Below, in pieces: positions 26,217 through 33,260 of a stretch of DNA of 46,453 bases. Source of the stretch: an uncultured Oceanospirillaceae bacterium (GTDB lineage Bacteria > Pseudomonadota > Gammaproteobacteria > Pseudomonadales > Balneatricaceae); the NCBI GenBank assembly GCA_913057435.1, contig CAJXNY010000041.1, forward strand, positions 1 through 46,453, written 5' to 3'. Position 1 is the first letter of the stretch. Each line of letters starts with the position of its first letter. The notes beneath the pieces are model-generated. The model saw only the letters and a program-made list of their open reading frames with translations, did not search any database and had not been told where the DNA came from. The translations under genes and the position numbers were made by a program.

Positions 26217-26248
26217 CTACTACTGAAAATGTGTCTTTTCAGTAGTAG
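26217..26248. repeat. Perfect 13-bp inverted repeat
   Basis: CTACTACTGAAAA, a six-base loop, then TTTTCAGTAGTAG. It lies between the end of the DUF2589 cassette and the kfrA promoter. The stem is AT-rich and is not followed by a T-run outside the stem, so it may be a terminator with internal A/T tract, or a protein-binding site. Confidence 0.85.
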
Positions 26249-26410
26249 CGTGCAGAGACGTGGGAATTCAGGACCTGAGGTGGCGGGCCTGTTATACAGT
26301 GTTTGCAGTGGTGGGGGCTGGCGGCGGGGTTTGTACTGAGATCGCGGCAGTGATTGTGCGGCAGCAGACTCTCGACGGCTGCCGCTGGATACACTGAGGC
26401 AGCCGCCGCG

Positions 26411-26788
26411 TTACGGCAGCCGAAAATCCGCCGCCAGGCGGGCCCAGTGCTGTTGCAGCAGGGCTTTGTGATCATCGCGCATGGGCAGCGCGGCCAGCTG
26501 TGCGGGCCAGGGGGCACCGATGCGTGTGCTCCAGGTTTCGAAGGCGGCCATGTTCAGTGCCTGACAGCGCTTCTGGCGGGCCATATTCAGCGCGGTGCCG
26601 GTTTCGTTGCGTACGTAGGCCTGGGTGGTGACGATGTCGTAGCCGGGGCCAGCCCGTGGCTGCCGTAACGGTAGAGGGCGGCACCGATCATTTCGTAGTT
26701 GGCCCGCTGGTACTTGTCGTGCGGGTAATACTGGAAAATCTGGGCGAAATATTCGGCATGAATGCGGCCCTGCTGTCAGGCTGGCCAT
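26411..26788 (-). pseudogene. Last gene of the DUF2589 cassette, with two compensating frameshifts
   Basis: The ATG overlaps the stop of the zinc-ribbon gene (TGATG), so the start is well placed. The formal frame is open for 125 codons, but its middle (about residues 5-47) is Arg/Pro-rich nonsense. In the next frame the same bases read QQGRIHAEYFAQIFQYYP then DKYQRANYEMIGAALYRYG, which is protein-like. After that the original frame becomes protein-like again (YDIVTTQAYVRNETGTALN to the end). One extra A near 26777 and one missing C in the GGGG/CCCC run near 26646 would explain this. Either the gene has a genuine paired insertion and deletion, or there are two sequencing errors. The intended protein would be about 125 residues, soluble, unknown family. 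Confidence 0.65.
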
Positions 26789-27030
26789 CAGCCACCGGGC
26801 TGATTCTCGTACACCTCGTCCTGGCCGGAGTGCTTAATGGCGTCTTCACGCAACGATGAGAGCTGATCAAAGGCATTGGCGACGCGATCCACTTCTGTGC
26901 TTGAGAGTGTGATGGAGACATGACACTGCGGATTTGAGCAACTGAAAGACTGTCCTGCCAGTAGCAGGGTGGTCTCAATCGGGATTGGGTGGCTGCAGTC
27001 CGGGCAGTTGATATTGTGGTGAAAGTTCAT
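26788..27030 (-). CDS. Small zinc-ribbon protein of the DUF2589 cassette
   Basis: An 80-residue protein starting MNFHHNINCPDC. It has CPDC near the N-terminus and SFSCSNPQC about 20 residues later, a zinc-ribbon CxxC ... CxxxxC pattern, followed by a helix (EVDRVANAFDQLSSL). Its ATG overlaps the TGA of the upstream DUF2589-like gene, and its own TGA overlaps the next ATG, so the three are translationally coupled. AAGGA precedes the start. Function unknown; such ribbons often bind nucleic acid or a partner protein. Confidence 0.75.
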   Translation of the reverse strand: MNFHHNINCPDCSHPIPIETTLLLAGQSFSCSNPQCHVSITLSSTEVDRVANAFDQLSSLREDAIKHSGQDEVYENQPGG

Positions 27031-27662
27031 CAGTCGGTCCTTGGTTTTGGCGCGGGTAGTGGGTTGAGGTTTTTACTGAAAATATCCAGGATGGTGGTCA
27101 CGCCGGTGGGCAGTGGCAGCTGGCCTGCGGTCAGGCTGATGCTGTAGTTCGCCGTGGTGGCGTCTTTGCCGGTTTTACTCTCCTGCGGGTTCTGGCTGAG
27201 TGCGCCGTGCAGCTCAGTATCAAACTCGTGCGCTTTGTAGTCGGTTTCTATCCCCTTGGCCCGGGCGCGTCTGACGCGGTCCCGAGGGGTTTCGCGCTTG
27301 AATTCGCTGGAGCTTTTAACTTCAACCTGGAAGTCAATTTTCAGATTTTCAATGGCCAGGGTGCTGATCGGAATCAGCATCATCAGTGGCAGACTGAAGC
27401 TCATTTTTAGCGGCCGGTCAGAGGGTTTACCCTCCGGCGTGAGCACCTGACGCTCGACCTCAAACGTCACCATTACCGGGCGCAGCTGTTTGTCAGGCTC
27501 ATAGTCATCGTCGGCGGCGCGTTCGAAGCAGGTTGAAAGCAGGAACTGTGTCTGTGCCTGTGCCAGCATGGCATTAGCGTCACTGGCGGCTTTCAGCGGA
27601 GCCCCGATCAGGGCCTTTAGCGGTAACCCGGAAAACTGGGTCGCGATCTGTTGTTTGCTCAT
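27030..27662 (-). CDS. DUF2589-family protein, copy 2
   Basis: A 210-residue protein with the DUF2589 pattern: FSGLPLKALIGAPLKAASDAN at the N-terminus (helix with G-x-P-L-x-A-x-x-x-A), a strand VMVTFEVERQV, then LPLMMLIPISTLAIENLKIDFQVEV, followed by a charged linker and a conserved end ISLTAGQLPLPTGVTTILDIFSKNLNPLP (named by its G-Q-L-P-L-P-T-G-V-T-T-I core). It is clearly paralogous to the protein at 28281-28925. There is no signal peptide. The domain has no established function that I know of. Ribosome site AGGTGA six bases before ATG. Confidence 0.8.
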   Translation of the reverse strand: MSKQQIATQFSGLPLKALIGAPLKAASDANAMLAQAQTQFLLSTCFERAADDDYEPDKQLRPVMVTFEVERQVLTPEGKPSDRPLKMSFSLPLMMLIPISTLAIENLKIDFQVEVKSSSEFKRETPRDRVRRARAKGIETDYKAHEFDTELHGALSQNPQESKTGKDATTANYSISLTAGQLPLPTGVTTILDIFSKNLNPLPAPKPRTD

Positions 27663-27676
27663 TATTCGTCACCTGG

Positions 27677-28180
27677 TTAGCCGGGTATCTGGGCCCGCAG
27701 GGCACGCTCATACCCGTCGATCAGTTTCTTCAGCCCTTCAGGGGGCTCGTTGCCTGTTAGCGTGATCTCAAGGTTAGCGTTGGTAGATCGATTGCCTTCT
27801 ACCGCCGGCGCTGAATCGTCACTCTGGCTCTTGAGGATGGGGAAGGCGACCATCAGTTTGTCGTCTTCAGTGGCACTGATCTCCAGCTCGGATGAAAACT
27901 TAACCTCGGTTATACGGGGTGAAGAGATCGGGCAGATCGCCACAATTGGCACCTGCACAGTGATCATATTGATACCGTCAGCCGTCCGGCTGGGAAACTC
28001 CATGGCGCATGTTTTAGGCCTTAAGACGGTTGTTTCGCCGGTTTCTTCATCGTCCGGGTCATCGACAGTTACCTGATCAAAAAAGCGTTTGATAAAATCC
28101 AGGCTTTCGCCTTCAACCGATTTGGCTGCATCACGTACCCCCTTGTGGACGGCACGCATTAAAGATTGAAACTCAATCAT
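27677..28180 (-). CDS. DUF2589-related protein, divergent
   Basis: A 167-residue protein beginning MIEFQSLMRAVHKGVRDAAKS. The centre (residues 65-110) has the same P-I-V-A-I-C-P-I-S-S-P-R-I strand pair and a following F-S-S-E-L-E-I strand as its DUF2589 neighbours, and the end carries LEITLTGNEPPEGLKKLID. The N-terminal helical part differs. I read it as a distant member of the same family. It lies 14 bases before copy 2 and about 100 bases after copy 1, with a terminator in that gap. The ribosome site is unusually close to the ATG. Confidence 0.65.
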   Translation of the reverse strand: MIEFQSLMRAVHKGVRDAAKSVEGESLDFIKRFFDQVTVDDPDDEETGETTVLRPKTCAMEFPSRTADGINMITVQVPIVAICPISSPRITEVKFSSELEISATEDDKLMVAFPILKSQSDDSAPAVEGNRSTNANLEITLTGNEPPEGLKKLIDGYERALRAQIPG

Positions 28181-28214
28181 TCCTTTACCCTGCGCTGTTT
28201 ATATGTCGATGGTT

Positions 28215-28245
28215 AAAAAAGGAAACGACTGTTGTCGTCTCCTTT
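28215..28245 (-). terminator. Intrinsic terminator after the first DUF2589 gene
   Basis: Minus strand: a 12-bp stem (AAAGGAGACGAC/GTCGTTTCCTTT, one G-U pair) with an AACA loop, the stem running into a T-run. It separates the first DUF2589 gene from the rest of the cassette, so the first gene is probably expressed at a higher level. The opposite strand also has T-rich sequence after the stem. Confidence 0.8.
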
Positions 28246-28280
28246 GTTTTATCCGGTGTCAGTTATTAATCAACCGTCGA

Positions 28281-28925
28281 TTATGCTTCCTTGCTATCAC
28301 TCTTCAGAATAATAGGGTCAACATTTTTCATGAAAGTATTGATAATCGTCGTTACCCCGGTTGGCAGCGGCATCTGACCGGCATGTACGTCCACTTCATA
28401 GCGGGCTTTATTGGAGGCTTCATAGTGCTCCTTCTGCTTGGAAGATTCCTTGCTGGAGCTGGCCACCGAACCGCTGACTTCACAGGAGAAGAAACCGGCA
28501 TTGTATTTCGCGGTAAAGCTGCCTTCGGCAGAACTTTCTGAAGACTTCTCGGTTTCACTGTCTTTGGAGGTCGAGCTGCTGACTTCCATTTCAAAGTGGA
28601 CTTTGACATCGTCCACCGCCAGTGAGTTGAGCGGGATCAGGGTCAGCAGCGGCAGTTTGAAGGTACTGGTTATATCTGTACCTGGAGTGCCATCGGCCTT
28701 GATAACGGCACGGCTCAGCGTGAATTCAATGATAATCGGAGTCAGCTTTTTATTCGCTGCATCGTTCTCATCAGTGGTTTCATTAAAACAGGTGCTCAGC
28801 ATAAACTGAGTCTGAGTATGGGCCATCATGGCGTTAGCATTGGTCGCCGCTTTCAGTGGTGCGCCAATCAGAGATTTCATTGGCAGGCCGCTGAATTGCT
28901 GTGCCATCGAAAGTAGTCCAGACAT
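28281..28925 (-). CDS. DUF2589-family protein, copy 1
   Basis: A 214-residue protein, first gene of the cassette, with strong AAGGAG before the ATG. N-terminus: QQFSGLPMKSLIGAPLKAAT, then MMAHTQTQFMLSTCF, the strand IIIEFTLSRAVI, the pair LPLLTLIPLNSLAVDDVKVHFEMEV, a Ser/Glu/Lys-rich linker (residues 115-165), and GQMPLPTGVTTIINTFMKNV near the end. This is the DUF2589 layout and pairs closely with copy 2. The duplicated form suggests subunits of a hetero-oligomer. It has a leader with an inverted repeat CGATGCA/TGCATCG (28959-28979). The cassette sits between parA and the eCIS operon, so a link to the particle is possible but unproven. Confidence 0.82.
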   Translation of the reverse strand: MSGLLSMAQQFSGLPMKSLIGAPLKAATNANAMMAHTQTQFMLSTCFNETTDENDAANKKLTPIIIEFTLSRAVIKADGTPGTDITSTFKLPLLTLIPLNSLAVDDVKVHFEMEVSSSTSKDSETEKSSESSAEGSFTAKYNAGFFSCEVSGSVASSSKESSKQKEHYEASNKARYEVDVHAGQMPLPTGVTTIINTFMKNVDPIILKSDSKEA

Positions 28926-29388
28926 GTAAAGCTCCTTACGTGTTTAATTAAGTGATGACGATGCAACGTCCCTGCATCGACACCGGTAAGGTTACGGGAC
29001 CACATTTTTAACCACTTGGTGTAGACGGTTATCTATAAAGTTTTTTGCTGTGTAATTAAATCAGATAATAAACCCGAATCCGTTATGAATGCGTCAGAGT
29101 GCTGTCGTCTGATTAATAATAGGCGTTTTTGTTTTATATATTATATTCATCCAGTTAGTCGATTATATTGCTATATAAACAGCCTTCACGGGGTAACACA
29201 TTTTATTGTATCTGTTTCAGCGTATTACCTCAGCCCAGCGTGCTCTTGCTGTAACTGACTCTCAGCTTACCGCGTTTCCGCCGATAGTTATCAGGCAAAA
29301 CGCTGCTGTTGACTGGCCGGTTGCTGAACGGCAGTCCCCTGCCTCGGGCTCAGCTTTCTCGCGTACATTTCGTCTGGATGCGCTGACT
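28926..29388. promoter_or_regulatory. AT-rich divergent promoter region between DUF2589 cassette and parA
   Basis: About 460 bases without a convincing gene. The stretch 29010-29200 is markedly AT-rich compared with its surroundings. It must hold the promoter of the DUF2589 cassette (minus) and probably of parAB (plus). Visible element: the inverted repeat CGATGCA/TGCATCG at 28959-28979 in the cassette leader. A 70-codon open frame at 29206 has no ribosome site and is not called. Confidence 0.5.
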
Positions 29389-29434
29389 TCCATTATGGAT
29401 GTGGCTGTGTTTCCATAGCATCCATTATGGATGT
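29389..29434. promoter_or_regulatory. Repeated palindrome upstream of parA (candidate operator or parS-like site)
   Basis: Two copies of TCCATTATGGATGTG start 32 bases apart (29389 and 29421), so they lie on the same face of the helix. The second is a perfect palindrome CATCCAT-T-ATGGATG. They end 46 bases before the parA ATG. Such sites are typical of ParA autorepression or ParB binding in plasmid par loci. Confidence 0.7.
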
Positions 29435-29479
29435 GCTGGCGGCGGTGCCGGTGCCCGGGTCTCTTTTATGGAGCTGAAC

Positions 29480-30274
29480 ATGTCTGCGATTCGACTGGCG
29501 TTTGCCAATCAGAAAGGTGGGGTGGGGAAAACGACACTGGCGGTGCACACCGCACTGGCGCTGGCCAAACGGGGTGACAAAGTACTGTTTGTGGACCTTG
29601 ATCCGCAGGGCAATGGCACCCGCTTTCTGAGCAAGCGGGTGCTGACTGAAACCCCGGCAGAAGGGGCCGGGTATACCCGCGCCGTGGAGCTGTTTGCGCC
29701 GCTGGAGAGTATCACCCCCTGGCCGGGTGTCGACGGGGTAGCGCTGATCTGGGCCGGGCGTAACGACCGCGCGCTGAACGACAAAGGTGAAGTGCCGCTG
29801 GCCGAGTGTGTCCACCCGGCCGCCAACCTGGCGGCGGTAAGCGAGGACTATGACTGGATTCTGATCGACACCCCGCCCACCCTGAACAAGCTGCAGCTAT
29901 CGGCGTTGCTGGCCAGCACCCATGTGGTGTGCCCGGTGAAACTGTCGGGCTTCGGGCTGGACGGGGTACAGGGGCTGATCGAGACCATTCAGGATGTAAA
30001 GAAAGTGGGTAATAGCGGGCTGACGTTTGTCGGCGTGATCCTTAACCAGGAAGCCACCCGCAGCCGTAACTATGCCCGCGATGTGGAAGAGCTGAAGGGC
30101 CAGATCGGTGATCTGGTGTTCAGCCAGGGGCTGGCACAGCGTCGGCCGATTGATGAGGCCTGCTCGCTGAGCAAGCCGATCTGGCGGATCTATACCGGCG
30201 CGGCACGGCCCGCGGCAAAAGAGATGCTGGGTGTGATTGATGAACTGATTGGCCGTATTGGCCGGGGGGCGTAA
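29480..30274 (+). CDS. parA: ParA partition ATPase
   Basis: A 264-residue ParA-type ATPase. I start at the ATG at 29480 because GGAG lies six bases before it. The deviant Walker A motif KGGVGKTT is at about residues 13-20, with VLFVDLDPQGNGT (Walker A' region) and DWILIDTPPTLNKL (Walker B) following. Short length and absence of an N-terminal DNA-binding domain put it near type Ib or chromosomal-like ParA. It moves plasmid copies apart through ParB-stimulated ATP hydrolysis on the nucleoid. parB begins one base after its stop codon, and a repeated palindrome lies upstream. Confidence 0.95.
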   Translation: MSAIRLAFANQKGGVGKTTLAVHTALALAKRGDKVLFVDLDPQGNGTRFLSKRVLTETPAEGAGYTRAVELFAPLESITPWPGVDGVALIWAGRNDRALNDKGEVPLAECVHPAANLAAVSEDYDWILIDTPPTLNKLQLSALLASTHVVCPVKLSGFGLDGVQGLIETIQDVKKVGNSGLTFVGVILNQEATRSRNYARDVEELKGQIGDLVFSQGLAQRRPIDEACSLSKPIWRIYTGAARPAAKEMLGVIDELIGRIGRGA

Positions 30275-31171
30275 GTGAGTCTGGGAGATATGAAAGGGTT
30301 GCTGTCATCGATGGCCAGTCTGGAGCAGTTACAGCAGGCCCCGGCGGAGGGCGCTGGTGAACGGGTACTGGAACTGCCACTGGCGCAGGTAAAAACCCGC
30401 GCCCAGAGCCGCAAGCGCTTCCGCCATATCGACTCGCTGGCCGAGTCGATTATTCAGCGCGGGCTGATCCAGCCGATCACCGTGTTTGCCCAGGGCGATC
30501 ACTATGTGATTGTCAGTGGCGAGCGTCGTTACCGCGCCTTCCAGCTGCTGGAAGAACCGACTATCCCGGCCATTGTCCGCGATGTCAGCCAGGGACTGGA
30601 ACTGACCGGCATCGAGCTGATCGAGAACATTCAGCGCGATGCGCTGACCCCGTTCGAGATCGCCCATGCGCTGGAAAGCTACCGGGAACAGGGCCTGAGT
30701 CAGGTGCAGATCGGCCAGGAACTGGGCTATTCGCAGAAGTGGGTCAGCCTGCACATGGCGCTGGCTGACAGCGACAGCCGTCTGGTGGCGCTGTTTGAGC
30801 AGGAGGCGATTGTCGATGCTGAAACCCTCAACAGCCTGCGCAAGGTACTGGCCAAAGATGACAAGGCGTTCACCGCGCTGGCGTCCCGCGCTGTGGCCCA
30901 TGGCCTGAGCCGGGCCGAGGTCAACCGCACGCTGGCGGCACTAAAACACCCGCCGGTTAAAGCCGCTGCAGTGAAAAAAGCCACTAAACCGGCCTGGTTC
31001 AGCGGTGTAGAGGGGGCGCTGAAACCCTTTGCCGATAACGGCCTGGGTCTGAAAACAAAATTTGATGCCAGCTCCGGCCAGGTGAAACTGGAACTGCAAC
31101 TGGACCCGGCCCAGGCCGATGATCTGGAAGCCCTGGCGGCGGCGCTGGCACGGCAGTTGCGGGGGGGCTGA
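30275..31171 (+). CDS. parB: ParB partition protein
   Basis: A 298-residue ParB. The GTG directly after the parA stop is taken as start, with a G-rich site inside the parA end; an ATG five codons later has its G-rich site too close. The ParB/Srx domain shows GLIQPITVFAQGDHYVIVSGERRYRA (residues 60-85, with the G-E-R-R-Y-R-A CTP-binding motif) and ELIENIQRDALTPFEIAHAL. A helix-turn-helix follows (LSQVQIGQELGYSQKWVSLHMAL). The C-terminal ~60 residues would dimerise. It binds parS and activates ParA. The two genes form one operon. Confidence 0.95.
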   Translation: MSLGDMKGLLSSMASLEQLQQAPAEGAGERVLELPLAQVKTRAQSRKRFRHIDSLAESIIQRGLIQPITVFAQGDHYVIVSGERRYRAFQLLEEPTIPAIVRDVSQGLELTGIELIENIQRDALTPFEIAHALESYREQGLSQVQIGQELGYSQKWVSLHMALADSDSRLVALFEQEAIVDAETLNSLRKVLAKDDKAFTALASRAVAHGLSRAEVNRTLAALKHPPVKAAAVKKATKPAWFSGVEGALKPFADNGLGLKTKFDASSGQVKLELQLDPAQADDLEALAAALARQLRGG

Positions 31172-31367
31172 TGATCGCCGGGAGCCTGCCTGGCAGTTCG
31201 CCCGGAATATCGCGTGCGAACGCGTAGTTACCGGCGTCTATTTCTGTCATCGCGATATTGATGCTGCTGGCCTGTACGCTGGTCGACAGAATACAGAGCA
31301 GCAGTGCCAGACATGTTGACCATGTGGCGGACGACACCGGGCCACTTGAGGCTGAGGTTTTCATCAT
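30999..31367 (-). pseudogene. Possible signal-peptide fragment antisense to the parB end
   Basis: Minus strand from an ATG at 31367: MKTSASS..., then the hydrophobic core CLALLLCILS and a cleavage-like TSVQA, then about 30 plausible residues (MTEIDAGNYAFARDIPGELP). After that the frame runs antisense through the end of parB and turns Pro/Arg-rich. It looks like the 5' remnant of a secreted-protein gene, or it may be chance. No clear ribosome site. Low confidence. Confidence 0.25.
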
Positions 31368-31505
31368 TACATCCATTTAAGACAAAATTTAGCGCCAATC
31401 GTGAGCTAGTGACTGCGGTTACACGCGGATTTATATCAACGGTTACTGGCATCTTCGACAATGCTACAGGCTCCAGCCTTTGCCTTTGAGCGGCAACTCT
31501 GAGGC

Positions 31506-31538
31506 AAAAAAACCGCTGACAGCGCAGGCTGACAGCGG
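31506..31538 (-). terminator. Strong intrinsic terminator after the AT-rich islet gene
   Basis: Minus strand: an 11-bp stem with a single T-T mismatch (CCGCTGTCAGC / GCTGTCAGCGG), loop CTGC, followed by seven T residues. It ends the transcript of the 150-residue gene at 31667-32119. Confidence 0.88.
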
Positions 31539-31666
31539 GGTTAAGTATCATGGGGCTGGCTTGCAGCAAGTCGGCCAGGGCCTGACGGTGACACTGTGGG
31601 GGCTAGCCGTTGACTCCCCGATACGTCACTGGTCGATGAAAAGTGATTCCTGTCTTTATGCGGTAC

Positions 31667-32119
31667 CTATAACGTCTTGGTGTCAGGCAGGTTTGCCAGG
31701 CTGCTGGAGTATATCTCTGTCCCTGATCTATTTATTGATAGAGAGTTATCAGATGTTGAAAAGTATATGTCGGCCTGACCATCGGGGTTGTCTATTTTGT
31801 GTACGGAGCATTCTTGTGATGAAGAAAAATTCGCAAGTGAAGCAGAGTAACTGGGTAGATCACCAATAAAAATTATTTTTATAACCTTTGTCGTTGAGGA
31901 AATCTGAGCCATCTCATCCAGTATTCTGTTGGCATTGGTATCCGGCTGCATATTTTCCCCCCAACCGACGTGGCCGCCTATAAAGCTATCGTCATCAAGT
32001 ACGTAAGTTATCGACATACAGCTGTCAACATTTGGAAAATATAACGTATCTCCCTGCTGTACCTGAACTATTTCCGGGTATACTGACTGACCGGATTTTT
32101 CTTCACAAGTAATATTCAT
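31667..32119 (-). CDS. 150-residue protein with Cys/His pattern, candidate effector
   Basis: A soluble acidic protein with AAGGA before the ATG, its own AT-rich upstream region and its own terminator, so it forms a single-gene unit. It is visibly AT-richer than the backbone, which suggests separate acquisition. I do not recognise the family. Residues 33-54 contain DSCMSITYVLDDDSFIGGHVG: Cys34 and His50 are 16 residues apart on two predicted strands, with G-G before the His. CheD deamidases and CNF-type toxins use a Cys and a His in a comparable arrangement (GSC ... GGxxH). A later strand pair VIKIIFIGD would fit the same fold. This is pattern reading only; it could equally be an unrelated small protein. 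Confidence 0.55.
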   Translation of the reverse strand: MNITCEEKSGQSVYPEIVQVQQGDTLYFPNVDSCMSITYVLDDDSFIGGHVGWGENMQPDTNANRILDEMAQISSTTKVIKIIFIGDLPSYSASLANFSSSQECSVHKIDNPDGQADIYFSTSDNSLSINRSGTEIYSSSLANLPDTKTL

Positions 32120-32404
32120 TTGAGTTTCCTTCTCTATAGTTTATTAACTATTCCAGAGAGTACTTACAGCTTATTAGTTTTATTTTAACGCCTGCAGCTA
32201 ACGCTTTCTTGTTAGAAAATAAGATGTACAGCTACTAATATTTCCGCGTTCAGACATTTGTCAGGTAGCATTCGATAAAGGCCGCCAGGTTCCCTTTTGT
32301 GGCCTTTATCGTGTAAAAGCACCTGATTTATCACCTGTAATACTAAACTAATGGGCTGCACAGCTTCAGCCATAACCATAGGGTATATCTATATAACCCA
32401 TTGA

Positions 32405-32812
32405 TTACAAAGGAACAGGACCCGGCCTGTTTTCACTCCCATATCCCGGTGTACCCGGCGCACCCCAGCTGATACTACTGATATACATCACACCGCTGTT
32501 GCTCTGTTGTATATTTAAATGATAATTAACACCAAGGTATAGTGTGCCTATATGCAGGCGAAACCCATTTCCCTCTGGTTCAACCTGATGGGCCCCTGCT
32601 CGTACTGAGACCTGTGCTCCGTTAATGGCGAGGGCTCTGACAAACATGGCCTGAACAGCTGGGGTAATAAACTGTCCATTGTTATTAGCCTCATTTATAA
32701 CTGCATAGACTGAATTTTCGTCAGGGGTCAACATTTGAATCATCGCAGCATCGTCGGCATTCGCATGGTGGGCTGGAACTTGATTCCACCCCGCTCTAAA
32801 TATTAGTGGCAT
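32405..32812 (-). CDS. 135-residue protein of unknown function in the AT-rich islet
   Basis: GGAG nine bases before the ATG supports the start MPLIFRAGWNQVPAHH. The N-terminal half is helical and rich in Ala, Asn and Gln (NSVYAVINEANNNGQF, AMFVRALAINGAQ). The second half is beta-rich (FRLHIGTLYLGVNYHLNI, GVMYISSISW) and ends in a Gly/Pro tail. No signal peptide or motif that I recognise. It shares the low GC and isolation of its neighbour at 31667, 285 bases away, but has no visible relation in sequence. The pair may be cargo and partner, or two independent acquisitions. Confidence 0.6.
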   Translation of the reverse strand: MPLIFRAGWNQVPAHHANADDAAMIQMLTPDENSVYAVINEANNNGQFITPAVQAMFVRALAINGAQVSVRAGAHQVEPEGNGFRLHIGTLYLGVNYHLNIQQSNSGVMYISSISWGAPGTPGYGSENRPGPVPL

Positions 32813-33260
32813 AGGTGTTTCTCCAGATAGTTGGGGATTTATTTAATAAAAAATCAGGCTAAGTCGACCACTTTTCTTAGGCCAGATTACAGCATAGACT
32901 TTTTATAATATGATTCTTAAAATCACCGAACTTGCATGTTAAGAATAATGATTATGTAGAGACGTAAGGAGATGTTCCAGGGCAAATGTACGGACTTTTT
33001 AAACTGCATAAAACCCGAAAGCTGGCAGAATGAAAAGTAACGAAGGATGCGATTAATCCGCTTAAAACAGGCGAGGAATCAGCTAACGGCTCCTGCCTGT
33101 GGCACTTGTTCTGCGATTCCAGCCTCCTTTTTGCTGTCAGTTTTGTCTCTCTGTTACGGCAACGGGCCGGGGGATAGCCTGGAACACACCAGTGCAGGGG
33201 ATCTGGCGGCCATGTCGAAGCGCGTTGTGATCGTGCCGGTAATGAGGGCGTGAGGGCCGT
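32813..33260. other. Intergenic stretch between islet gene and tus-like gene
   Basis: About 450 bases, AT-rich near 32830-32960, then more GC-rich. It should include the promoter of the minus-strand gene at 32405-32812. A 68-codon open frame on the plus strand (33047-33253) has no ribosome site and unconvincing composition. I see no hairpin with a T-run or other clear element. Confidence 0.4.

Noticed and set aside
29239-29260. CTGTAACT stretch considered as a Ter site for the Tus-like protein
   Set aside because: Only the central GTAACT matches the E. coli consensus; the rest does not, so it is within chance expectation.
31228-31569. 113-codon minus-strand frame after parB
   Set aside because: It runs through the strong terminator stem and lacks a ribosome site.
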